From Methanobrevibacter sp. (GTDB lineage: Archaea; Methanobacteriota; Methanobacteria; Methanobacteriales; Methanobacteriaceae), in the NCBI RefSeq assembly GCF_017539065.1, contig NZ_JAFYHP010000028.1, positions 1 through 64,000 of the forward strand: 64,000 nucleotides of DNA. The letters run 5' to 3'. Each line of letters starts with the position of its first letter. The stretch's first letter is position 1. This document shows, piece after piece, positions 54,624 through 62,753 of the stretch. The notes under the pieces are model-generated. The model worked only from the letters and a program-made list of their open reading frames with translations, searched no databases and had not been told where the DNA came from. Position numbers and translations under genes: made by a program.

Positions 54624-56414
54624 TTGAAGATTAATAAGTTGTTCTTATTAACTTTATTTGTGATTGCTTTATTTGCGCTAAGCGCGGTAAGCGCAAGTGA
54701 TGATGTGAATGCCACAGACAATAGTCTTCAGGCAACTGAAGATGATGAATTGTCTGCGGGAGTAGATATTTATACAGACACTGACGATGGCGAGTTTGTC
54801 GTCGGAGAGGATGATACAATAACCGTTGAAATACCTGAGGGCACAACCGGTGAGTTGACCGTCAGCATCAATGGAACTCCCGCCAGGCTTTATTATGATG
54901 AGGACATGGATGAAGACGGCTACATATATTTAAATCATTCCAAAGCAACAAGCACATCACTGCCTAATTTGCCTTATGAAGACGACATTGATGAAGATGA
55001 AGGCATTGCGGAATATGAAATCTCATTGGATAAGCTGCCTGTAGGAAAAACCTACAAAGTTCTTGTCAAATTCGTAACTTCTTCTAAAACATACTCCAAA
55101 TCATTCACAATTAAACTGCTTGGTGAAGGCGGCCAAGACCCGGATGATGATGTTGACATCGATGTTGAAGACAGCTACCTTTTCAACAAGTCAACCAACG
55201 TAATCAACATTACCGCACCCAAAAGCATAATCGGCAATCTGGACATCAAAATCAATGGAAAATCCTATGATTTAAATCTAGTTTCAGATACTATGGGATT
55301 CATCAATATTTCAAAACTGGAAATAGGGGAATATACAATTGTCGTAAATTGGGATGGTGATTCAACTGAGGATTATTTTGAGGTTGTGGCTATTCATTGG
55401 CCGGAAACTCTGGTTTACGGATCTTCAGGTTACGTCACTTTTAATTCACCGGATAGTGTAGCGGGTAATTTCACCGTCACAATCGATGGAAATATTGTAG
55501 GCAGGGTTAAAGTGGAAAAAGGCTATGCCCAAGTATTGATTGCGAATTTAAGCGCCGGAACTCATGAAATTAAAGCTGAATATCCTACCGAGGGAAATGA
55601 AACAGATGAAGTTGAAGGGGAAATGGAAGTGATGCCAAAAATCACTATTCCAAGTGAAATGACCGTCGGAGAGGACAAATACTTAATTATAGAGGTTGGA
55701 AATACAACTGGCGTCGCCCATATTCAAGCCGATTTTGAAAATTATGCAACAGTTAATGTAAAAGGCATCACTCGCATATCCTTAAAAAATCTTGAGGATG
55801 GGGTTGTAACAATCTCTTTAAACTATGTGAGTGGAGCGTTTGAATTTGATGAGGATTATGATATATTGGTCAATCCTGTCCCGATTAAAATAGTCTCCAA
55901 TGATGTAAGCGTTTTCTACACTCAAGGAGGAGCTTTAAATGTCAAAGTCTATGGCACCAATGGAAAATTGGCTGATAAGGAGGACATCCAATTAAAACTT
56001 GGCAAGAAGACATACTGGATAAGCACCAACAAGAATGGCATAGCAACATTCAAAATACCAGGGGATTTGGCTCCAGGCAAATATCAAATCACTGTAAAAT
56101 ACGAAGACGGTGTGGTTAAAAGCGCTATTGTAGTCAAACACATATTGAAGCTTAAGAAAGCAAAGGTTAAGAAATCCGGCAAAAAATTGGTATTAAAAGC
56201 AACCTTAAAATACGGTAAAAAGCCTATCAAAGGCAAAGAAATCACCTTCAAATTCAAAGGCAAAAAATATGTTGCAAAAACCAACAAAAAAGGAGTTGCA
56301 AAGGTAAAAATTAAAAAATCAGTTCTTAAAAAACTTAAAGTCGGCAAAAAAGTAAAATGCCGAGCAACATACCTAAAAGACACTGTCAAAAAATCCGTAA
56401 AAGTTAAAAAATAG
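54624..56414 (+). CDS. Adhesin-like protein with Ig-like repeats and acidic N-terminus
   Basis: The TTG at 54624 is preferred over the TTG at 54609, because GGGAGGG sits at the right distance upstream and the signal peptide then starts KINKLFLLTLFVIALFALSAVSAS. The product is about 596 residues: an acidic N-terminal region, three to four Ig-like units and the Lys-rich C-terminal domain. It begins 21 bases after the previous gene and may be co-transcribed with it. The stop lies in an imperfect terminator hairpin (AATAGGAA, 56410-56417, with TTCCTTATT, 56423-56431). Confidence 0.88.
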   Translation: MKINKLFLLTLFVIALFALSAVSASDDVNATDNSLQATEDDELSAGVDIYTDTDDGEFVVGEDDTITVEIPEGTTGELTVSINGTPARLYYDEDMDEDGYIYLNHSKATSTSLPNLPYEDDIDEDEGIAEYEISLDKLPVGKTYKVLVKFVTSSKTYSKSFTIKLLGEGGQDPDDDVDIDVEDSYLFNKSTNVINITAPKSIIGNLDIKINGKSYDLNLVSDTMGFINISKLEIGEYTIVVNWDGDSTEDYFEVVAIHWPETLVYGSSGYVTFNSPDSVAGNFTVTIDGNIVGRVKVEKGYAQVLIANLSAGTHEIKAEYPTEGNETDEVEGEMEVMPKITIPSEMTVGEDKYLIIEVGNTTGVAHIQADFENYATVNVKGITRISLKNLEDGVVTISLNYVSGAFEFDEDYDILVNPVPIKIVSNDVSVFYTQGGALNVKVYGTNGKLADKEDIQLKLGKKTYWISTNKNGIATFKIPGDLAPGKYQITVKYEDGVVKSAIVVKHILKLKKAKVKKSGKKLVLKATLKYGKKPIKGKEITFKFKGKKYVAKTNKKGVAKVKIKKSVLKKLKVGKKVKCRATYLKDTVKKSVKVKK

Positions 56415-56487
56415 GAATTTGTTTCCTTATTTTTCTTATTTTTTTTAATATCAAAACTTATCTACTCATAAAGACAAAATATTTTCA

Positions 56488-57414
56488 ATGAGCCATAGAT
56501 ACGTACGTCAAAATAGAAATTCATTTGCGGTAGTTAAGAATTCTAAAACTTATGGAAAATTCTCTTCTCTTGACGAAGCGCTATTTTTAAGGGATGAACT
56601 GATTGAAAATGAATGGGATTTAAGTTCAATCAAGGAAATCTATGAATTTGAAGGGGAATATCTGGTTGTTAAGGTAATCGACGGAAGATTGGATGTTCTT
56701 GGAAGGTATGAAGAGAAACCCGCTCATGAAACTATTGAAAAACTTGCTAAAAATAAATCCAGAAATCCGAACAACTCAAGATACGGCCTCAACATCACAA
56801 AAATATTTGACACATATGTCATAAAGAAGCGAATTGCAGGCGACGATTACATATTCGGATATTTCGACAACCTTCAGGATGCCGAATTCGTGAGGAATTT
56901 CCTTTTGGAGCACAACTGGAACGTCAACGACTTTTCGCAAATCGAATATGATGAGGATACGGATACATATAAGGTCATTGAAGTGATTGATGAGAGGGTA
57001 TATGTTCTGGATACCTTTGAAAGCCAGGACCAAATCAGCATCAAGAAATCCCACGAGGAATTCCTCAACAGGATTACAAAGCACAAATTGGGTCTTGCCC
57101 AGCACTCAAATCTTGACGAGCTGACAGGCAGGATTCCTGAATTGGAAGAGAGATTCAACGCAAATGCCCGTGATGATGTATGGTCATTCAAAAACACTCA
57201 AGATCCGTTAAATGACATAATATTTAACCTGACTCCCTTTCAGAAAAGCGTCTATGATGCAATTGACAATTCAACATTCGATGACATCAAAAAATCTTTG
57301 ATAAGATACCAGTCTAAAAATTTCGATGAAAAGATACAAAGAAATCTCGATGAACTTGAAGAGATGGATTTAATCCTTAGGAATCAAAATAATTATATTA
57401 AAAGAAGTCAATAA
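56488..57414 (+). CDS. Cytoplasmic protein with two AP2-like repeats and a helical C-terminus
   Basis: A 308-residue protein without signal or membrane segments. Two related units, about residues 11-75 and 108-178, share Y-G-x-F-x-(S/N)-L-(D/Q)-(E/D)-A and a following (N/H)-x-W-(D/N) motif. The pattern resembles AP2-type DNA-binding repeats (G-x-F-x-(T/S)-x-E-E-A), but the match is loose. The C-terminal third is helical, with FQKSVYDAIDNSTFDDIKKSL, and may be a winged-helix unit. A regulatory role is inference. Its 3' end meets a terminator facing the tautomerase gene. Confidence 0.65.
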   Translation: MSHRYVRQNRNSFAVVKNSKTYGKFSSLDEALFLRDELIENEWDLSSIKEIYEFEGEYLVVKVIDGRLDVLGRYEEKPAHETIEKLAKNKSRNPNNSRYGLNITKIFDTYVIKKRIAGDDYIFGYFDNLQDAEFVRNFLLEHNWNVNDFSQIEYDEDTDTYKVIEVIDERVYVLDTFESQDQISIKKSHEEFLNRITKHKLGLAQHSNLDELTGRIPELEERFNANARDDVWSFKNTQDPLNDIIFNLTPFQKSVYDAIDNSTFDDIKKSLIRYQSKNFDEKIQRNLDELEEMDLILRNQNNYIKRSQ

Positions 57415-57443
57415 ATAATGCTTGTATTTGTTTATCAAATACT

Positions 57444-57494
57444 AAGTTCTTTTTTGGTTTGAACTTAAAAAGAGGGGGTTATGCCTCCCTCTTT
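57444..57494. terminator. Double hairpin terminator between convergent genes
   Basis: AAGTTC (57444-57449) pairs with GAACTT (57461-57466). AAAGAGGG (57469-57476) pairs with CCCTCTTT (57487-57494). The pair could serve the genes converging on it. Confidence 0.65.
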
Positions 57495-57504
57495 GTTATA
57501 ATTC

Positions 57505-57693
57505 TTATTTTCTGTCACTTAACAGTTCTCCAGCCACTCCAATGCTTTCCTTTGGATAAGCCTGTACCAGAACTGTAATCGCTTCAATAGGCAAATCGTA
57601 TGCCTCAGCTACAACTTCAGATACTTTTTTAACCATTTCTCTTTTCTTTTCTACACTTATTCCATCGTTTCCGCCGATTGTTATCACTGGCAT
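57505..57693 (-). CDS. 4-oxalocrotonate tautomerase family protein
   Basis: A 62-residue protein starting M-P, so Pro1 would be the catalytic base after Met removal. The ITIGGNDGISVEKKREMVKKV pattern is typical of small tautomerases. The physiological substrate in methanogens is unknown. Confidence 0.88.
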   Translation of the reverse strand: MPVITIGGNDGISVEKKREMVKKVSEVVAEAYDLPIEAITVLVQAYPKESIGVAGELLSDRK

Positions 57694-57758
57694 TTTTCAT
57701 CACCAATTTAATATATTATTTAATTCAGATAAATAAATTGTTAAAAGGTTTTGATAAA

Positions 57759-58217
57759 ATGCTTGGTGAAGATGAACTTGTCAAATTGTTTCCAGATTTT
57801 GCCGATTTGGTTCAGCCTTCTGGAATAGATTTGGAATTGGATAAGATATACATACAAAAAAGTGCCGGTTCACTTATAGACAATGAAAAGAACCTGCCGG
57901 AAATCGAAGAGCTTGAAGGTGACGTTTACACCTTGAAACCGCATACAGCATACCTGGCCAGTATCAGAAGGAAGGTCAAAATCCCTAAAGGATATACAAT
58001 GCTGTATCTGCCCAGGTCAACACTTCTAAGGTCCTTTGTATCTGTACAGACTGCCGTTGGAGACCCTGGCTTTTATGGAACACTGATGTTCATGATTTAC
58101 AACCATGGAGATTTTGAATATAAAATCAAGTCAGGAGACAGAATAGCTCAGGCAGTTGTCTTCCCGGTTGAAGGCTCAGGTGAGTACAATGGGTCTTATC
58201 AAGAGGTGGAAGAGTGA
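57759..58217 (+). CDS. dCTP deaminase/dUTPase-family protein
   Basis: About 152 residues from the ATG at 57759. The upstream codons from 57678 overlap the divergent tautomerase start and are unlikely to be used. It has LPRSTLLRS, a VGDPGFYGTL strand and SGDRIAQAVVFP near the end, all hallmarks of the trimeric dUTPase/dCTP deaminase fold. Such enzymes keep dUTP low and supply dUMP. Whether it deaminates dCTP, hydrolyses dUTP or both is not clear. The last four bases overlap the start of the TPP enzyme gene (GTGA). Confidence 0.85.
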   Translation: MLGEDELVKLFPDFADLVQPSGIDLELDKIYIQKSAGSLIDNEKNLPEIEELEGDVYTLKPHTAYLASIRRKVKIPKGYTMLYLPRSTLLRSFVSVQTAVGDPGFYGTLMFMIYNHGDFEYKIKSGDRIAQAVVFPVEGSGEYNGSYQEVEE

Positions 58218-59746
58218 ATGTAGCCGGCAAGATTGTCGAAATCCTTGAGGATGAAGGTATTCTGGATGTTTTTGGAATTCCGGGCGAGCAGATAATGCCT
58301 CTTTACAAGGCGCTGTCAACCTCCGAAATAAACCATGTTCTGACAAGGCATGAACAGGCAGCGGCACATGCTGCAGATGCCTATTCAAGATCAAGCGGTA
58401 AAATAGGAGTCTGCATTTCAACTGCTTCTCCGGGTGCGCTGAATTTCACAATGGCGGTTGCAACAGCATATAAGGATAATGTGCCAATGCTAATATTGAC
58501 AGGAGATAATGAATTAAAATGTCGCGGAACCGACCATTTCCAAACAACCCCTCAAAAGGAGATTCTTGAACATATCACACAAGCATCATATAACCCTTTA
58601 AACGGTACGGAAGCAATGTATATGCTTAGGGCTTCCATCTATGAGTTAAAGAACTTCCCAAAAGGACCAATCCATATCAATCTTGCAAAGGATATCCTGC
58701 TTCAGGAAGATTTCGAGGACTTTGGATTGTGCTATTTATGTGAGGACGATTTGTCCAACTTAACCAAAGCCCAGGAACTGATTGACAAGTCCGAAAAGCC
58801 ATTGCTTATTTTAGGTGCGGGGGCAATCACACAGGCTGAAAACATTGAAAGGATTGCAAACGAATATCAGATTCCGGTTACCACTACATTTCATGGAAAA
58901 GGAATTGTCCCTGAAAATAATCCTCTAAATTTAGGTTTATGCGGAATCAGAGGCACAATGCAAGCAAAATACGCTTTTGAAAATTCTGATTGCGTAATCG
59001 GATTGGGAATCAAAGCAAGTGAGAGAACACTGCTGTCAATTCCTGAAAACTTCATCCATGTAAACATTAACAAAGAGGTTTTGGCTGGAGATTATCCGAT
59101 TCATGGCAAGGTTGAAGATTTCTTAGCACAGATACAATTTAAGCAAACCCGATGGATTGATGAAATATTGGAGATTGATGCTTCATATAATCTGACAGGC
59201 CTTGATGATGATTTAAAACCACAGGCAGCTATTAAAAGGATTTTGGAAAAGTTCCCGAATAATATCATTGCATCAGATGCGGGTTCCCATACCACCTGGA
59301 CTACACTTTTAAAGGAATCTCTAAAACCAAGACAGCTATTATTCTCCGGGGCAATGGCTCCAATGGGATATGGGCTGCCAGCGGCAATCGGCGCCAGCTT
59401 TGCGACAGGTGAAAGGGTTATTGTCATAAACGGCGACGGCGACTTTCAGATGAACCTTCAGGAATTGGCGACAATCAGGGAGAACGATTTGGACATCATC
59501 GTATTTATTTTAAACAATTCCGAGTTTGGAATTATCCGCCAGTGGGAAGAGGATTTCTATGATATGAATCCATATCAAATTAAATTGAACAATCCTGACT
59601 TTGCAAAACTGGCTTCAAGTTATGGAATTGACTCAATAAGAGTAGATAATTTGGATGATTTGGAATTGGTATTAGAAAAAGACTTAACCGGTCCGTTAGT
59701 TGTTGAAGTTGTTGTGGAAAGTGAAAATATTCCCCTTCCTCAATAA
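58214..59746 (+). CDS. Thiamine-diphosphate-dependent enzyme, acetolactate synthase large-subunit-like
   Basis: A 510-residue protein of the acetolactate synthase/pyruvate decarboxylase superfamily. The cofactor-activating glutamate is E47 in RHEQAAAHAA. The TPP/Mg motif begins GDGD at residues 407-410 and ends in LNNSEFG. No regulatory subunit gene is adjacent, and the length is below the usual IlvB size, so it may be another TPP-dependent decarboxylase or carboligase. The GTG start overlaps the dUTPase-like stop, so the two are coupled. Confidence 0.85.
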   Translation: MNVAGKIVEILEDEGILDVFGIPGEQIMPLYKALSTSEINHVLTRHEQAAAHAADAYSRSSGKIGVCISTASPGALNFTMAVATAYKDNVPMLILTGDNELKCRGTDHFQTTPQKEILEHITQASYNPLNGTEAMYMLRASIYELKNFPKGPIHINLAKDILLQEDFEDFGLCYLCEDDLSNLTKAQELIDKSEKPLLILGAGAITQAENIERIANEYQIPVTTTFHGKGIVPENNPLNLGLCGIRGTMQAKYAFENSDCVIGLGIKASERTLLSIPENFIHVNINKEVLAGDYPIHGKVEDFLAQIQFKQTRWIDEILEIDASYNLTGLDDDLKPQAAIKRILEKFPNNIIASDAGSHTTWTTLLKESLKPRQLLFSGAMAPMGYGLPAAIGASFATGERVIVINGDGDFQMNLQELATIRENDLDIIVFILNNSEFGIIRQWEEDFYDMNPYQIKLNNPDFAKLASSYGIDSIRVDNLDDLELVLEKDLTGPLVVEVVVESENIPLPQ

Positions 59747-59991
59747 TTTTCCATATACTCTTTTACAACCCGGTTGAGGTTAACAGATCTGTATAGCGGC
59801 GCGAAATAATATTCTCCATTTTCATCGTAGATTATTCCCAGAGGCTTTATTTCAGCGGATATGTAGTCGCGAAATGTAATTACCTTCTTTTTAAAAACGA
59901 ATGTGAAACCGCATAATTCCTTAAATTCAAGGGTCACGTCCTGATTCACGTCAAATCTTTTCATGATATTTTCCAAAACATCATCGCTCAT
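59740..59991 (-). CDS. Small hypothetical protein downstream of the YtfI-like gene
   Basis: An 83-residue, mixed alpha/beta cytoplasmic protein of unknown family. It overlaps the DUF2953 gene by 11 bases at its start and the TPP enzyme gene by seven bases at its end. The operon position suggests a role with the YtfI/GerW-like pair. Confidence 0.7.
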   Translation of the reverse strand: MSDDVLENIMKRFDVNQDVTLEFKELCGFTFVFKKKVITFRDYISAEIKPLGIIYDENGEYYFAPLYRSVNLNRVVKEYMENY

Positions 59992-60565
59992 CTAAAACAC
60001 CCCTTATCAATGTCCTGATTTCTTTTTTTGAGACCAGCTTTATTGTCGGAACCACAAGTTTCAATGGATATATGTCCACTTCGTTGACGCCCTTTGCGTC
60101 CAGAACGCTTCCGGCAAATGACGGTTCGGCACTTATTTTCAGTTTTTCATGCATTGAATTCACAACTGAGAGGATTCCCCAGATGATTCCGATGTATTTT
60201 CCGGTATCCGCATAGCTGTCCAATCCGAAAACAAGATGATTTTCAGCTATCTTGATTTTTACGGACTCCAGTGCGGTTTTCAAATAATCCAACAAATCGT
60301 TCATGCATGGTTTGGCTAGGTTGAATATTTTTTTGACATCCCTTTCCTTTTCCTCGTCATCCCTTTCTTCCTCTTCTTCATCGTCGTCCTGTGACGGGAA
60401 ATTGCGGGAATATACCTTAATTTTTTTCAAAATGAGTATTTTTAAACATCCTTTGACTTCACTACCTTTCTTATAATACTCCAATTTGATTTTAATTCCA
60501 ATCAAGAGTAAAATAATAATAAATAAGATGATTATTAGTATAATCATCCCTAGGATGTTTAACAT
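59981..60565 (-). CDS. DUF2953 protein (YtfI-like), membrane anchored
   Basis: A 194-residue protein with one long N-terminal hydrophobic segment and an acidic, Asp/Glu-rich stretch (near residues 60-75). The C-terminal half resembles DUF2953. In Bacillus the DUF2953 protein YtfI is encoded beside GerW/YtfJ, and here the same pair is adjacent with an 11-base gap. The molecular function is not known to me. Confidence 0.78.
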   Translation of the reverse strand: MLNILGMIILIIILFIIILLLIGIKIKLEYYKKGSEVKGCLKILILKKIKVYSRNFPSQDDDEEEEERDDEEKERDVKKIFNLAKPCMNDLLDYLKTALESVKIKIAENHLVFGLDSYADTGKYIGIIWGILSVVNSMHEKLKISAEPSFAGSVLDAKGVNEVDIYPLKLVVPTIKLVSKKEIRTLIRGVLDER

Positions 60566-60576
60566 GTAGTAAAGTC

Positions 60577-61002
60577 CTATTCTTCAGTTTCTTCTTCATC
60601 AATTTCGCTGAATTCAGGTTCTATGTATTCGGATTCATCGTAAACATCATTGTTTTTCTGTGAATCTAAGAAATCTTTTACAAGATCGGTTATGACTAGC
60701 CCAATATCAGATATTGCTTTGTTTGCTTCGTTACCTTTGCCTAGGTTAAGCACGCGAACTCCTTCAGCATCAGTTCCGCTTTTAGGAATCATTACCATTG
60801 ATATAGGTTCAACTCCAGCTCCGGCTCCGGCTGCGTCACTTCCTTCATTACCGATTAGGTTTTCTCCAACTCCAAATCCTACTCCCATCTTTATTACAGG
60901 AATAAGAATTTTATCTTCGGTTTCAATTGGTGTACCAATTACATTGTCGACATTGATTAATTTATGCAATTCTTCTACAGTTATCTTAATATTTTCTGAC
61001 AT
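60577..61002 (-). CDS. GerW/YtfJ-family protein
   Basis: A 141-residue protein with the family's IPVIKMGVGFGVG strand, a Gly/Ala-rich loop (DAAGAGAG), and PISMVMIPK. Homologues are annotated as sporulation or spore germination proteins in Firmicutes, but the family is broader and methanogens do not form spores. The C-terminus is acidic. It heads an operon with the DUF2953 protein and the small protein at 59740-59991. Confidence 0.85.
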   Translation of the reverse strand: MSENIKITVEELHKLINVDNVIGTPIETEDKILIPVIKMGVGFGVGENLIGNEGSDAAGAGAGVEPISMVMIPKSGTDAEGVRVLNLGKGNEANKAISDIGLVITDLVKDFLDSQKNNDVYDESEYIEPEFSEIDEEETEE

Positions 61003-61380
61003 ATTTTCACATCCTATTATGTAGTATTATTTTTTGTATTTATTGATTAAAATACTTTTCATAATTCAAAAGTAATACATTTTTTACTTATAAGACATAT
61101 GCTTCAAGTGTAAGTTTTTAGTTATAACTACTTTCAAGGGGTGTATTTCAAGTGTAACTTTTCTGTTATAAGTTCTAACACACAAATTAGGGACATGCAT
61201 TTCAAGTGTAACTTTTTTGTTATAAGTTCTAACACACAATCTGGTAACACCGCAATTTCAAGTGTAACTTTTCACTTATAACTTTTAATAACAAAATCAT
61301 GTAAAAATTATATTCCTTATAACTTATACTATGTAAGAAATATATTACATCAGGGGAAATAAAAAAAAGAAAAAGAAGAA
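61003..61380. other. AT-rich intergenic region with repeat array; candidate replication-origin-like element
   Basis: A 378-base gap between the aminotransferase and gerW genes, both on the minus strand. It is very AT-rich and contains the direct-repeat array listed next. No gene is seen. Confidence 0.5.
61102..61282 (-). repeat. Four direct repeats resembling Cdc6/Orc1 origin recognition boxes
   Basis: The 13-mer TTTCAAGTGTAAC occurs exactly at 61146-61158, 61200-61212 and 61256-61268. A one- or two-base variant covers 61102-61114, and a degenerate copy lies near 61132-61145. Read on the minus strand it is GTTACACTTGAAA, close to the mini-ORB repeat I recall from the Methanothermobacter origin (TTTACACTTGAAA). 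Two copies extend as an almost identical 40-base unit (61146-61185 and 61200-61239). Spacing is 44, 54 and 56 bases. A second motif, GTTATAAGT or its complement, follows each repeat. Confidence 0.7.
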
Positions 61381-62523
61381 TCATAAATATGATTCTGCAA
61401 TAGATGCAACACCTGCGCCGGCATCGTCAATTACGCCTAAACCTTTTAAAGTCATACCGATTGCTGCAAATGTTTGAGTTAATTCCCTATATGAGATATT
61501 ACCCATGTGACCAATTCTGAAAATGTTTCCTTTTAAGTGATCTTGACCGCCGGCCAATTCAACACCATATTTGTCACGGGTTGTGCCTCTAAACTCAGCA
61601 TCAGTGATTCCTTCAGGCATTTTAACAGCGGTTACGGTTGCAGATGAAACAGCTTCATCAGCAAATAACTCTAAGCCTAATGCTTTTACAGCATCTACAC
61701 TAGCTTGTGCTGCTTTGTGGTGACGTGCAATTCTGTTTTCAAGTCCTTCTTCCATAACCATTTTTAAAGCTTCATTCATTGCATAGGTAAGTGAAACAGA
61801 TGGAGTATATGGGGTTTCAGGAGGTACTTTGTCTCCACTTTTTCTTATTGCTTTCATGTCCAAATAGTAAGTGCTGGCATTTACTTTGTCAACTGCTGCC
61901 CAAGCTTCGTCGCTTAAGGTGATTGCTGCCATGCCCGGTGGTGCTGCCAAACATTTTTGAGATCCGGTAAAACAAACGTCAATTCCGAACTTTTCGACGT
62001 TTACCTCATCTCCTGCAAGGGAGGATACGGTATCCACGATGAACAATGCATCGTAGTTTTTCATCACTTTACCGATTTCTTCAAGAGGTGCAGCCACACC
62101 TGTAGAAGTTTCGTTGTGGATTACGGTTACAGCTTTAATGTCTTCATCTTCATCAAGAGCTTCAGCAATATCTTTAGGGTCCACTGCGGTTCCCCATTCA
62201 ACTGCCAATTCTTTGGTTTCAATTCCGTGGGTCTCTGAGATTTTCAAGAGACGTTCACCGAATTTTCCACCAACGACATTCAATATTTTTTCTCCAGGTG
62301 CAACAGTGTTTGCAACACCCGCTTCCATTGCTGCAGTTCCAGATCCAGTTATTAGATAAGATTTATTCGGGGTTTGGAAAACTTTACTCATTAATTCAGT
62401 AGTTTCAGTTAAAATTTCTCCATATATAGCACTTCTGTGGTTAACAACAGCTTTAGCCATCGCGTTAAGAACTCTAGGGTGTACTGTTGTAGGTCCAGGA
62501 AGCATTAATAAAATATCATTCAT
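61381..62523 (-). CDS. Class V aminotransferase, serine-pyruvate/alanine-glyoxylate type (MJ0959-like)
   Basis: A 380-residue PLP enzyme with the lysine K190 in GSQKCLAAPPG, the aspartate in FIVDTVSSLAG and an N-terminal MLPGPT motif. Archaeal homologues (Methanocaldococcus MJ0959 type) act as broad-specificity aspartate/phosphoserine aminotransferases. The gene appears to be monocistronic. The C-terminal extension (GVIDDAGAGVASIAESYL) is slightly Ala/Gly-rich. It is related in fold, but not closely, to the LicD-island aminotransferase at 12152. Confidence 0.9.
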   Translation of the reverse strand: MNDILLMLPGPTTVHPRVLNAMAKAVVNHRSAIYGEILTETTELMSKVFQTPNKSYLITGSGTAAMEAGVANTVAPGEKILNVVGGKFGERLLKISETHGIETKELAVEWGTAVDPKDIAEALDEDEDIKAVTVIHNETSTGVAAPLEEIGKVMKNYDALFIVDTVSSLAGDEVNVEKFGIDVCFTGSQKCLAAPPGMAAITLSDEAWAAVDKVNASTYYLDMKAIRKSGDKVPPETPYTPSVSLTYAMNEALKMVMEEGLENRIARHHKAAQASVDAVKALGLELFADEAVSSATVTAVKMPEGITDAEFRGTTRDKYGVELAGGQDHLKGNIFRIGHMGNISYRELTQTFAAIGMTLKGLGVIDDAGAGVASIAESYL

Positions 62524-62753
62524 TAAATTTCCTCCAATAAATATGCTTTTTAAGCCAAATTATATTTTTTATTTTTATACTTATTAAATATTTTCAATAT
62601 GTAAGTTTATTCAGTTTTGATATAAATTAGGCATGATTTTTAGTCGTATGTTCAAAATCATTGCATCATTTTTAAATAATTAATAGTAAGAATTATCTAT
62701 CTGATTGCCAATATATAATATTGTAAAAATGATTTTTTTTTAGAAGTGTTCCA

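Noticed and set aside
57678..57758. Upstream extension of the dUTPase-like gene
   Set aside because: The extra residues are hydrophobic and unrelated to the family, overlap the tautomerase start on the other strand, and the ATG at 57759 gives the expected N-terminus.
61102..61282. CRISPR array
   Set aside because: Repeats are short and unequal, spacing varies (44-56 bases), intervening sequence is itself partly repeated, and no cas genes are nearby. An origin-like or operator array fits better.
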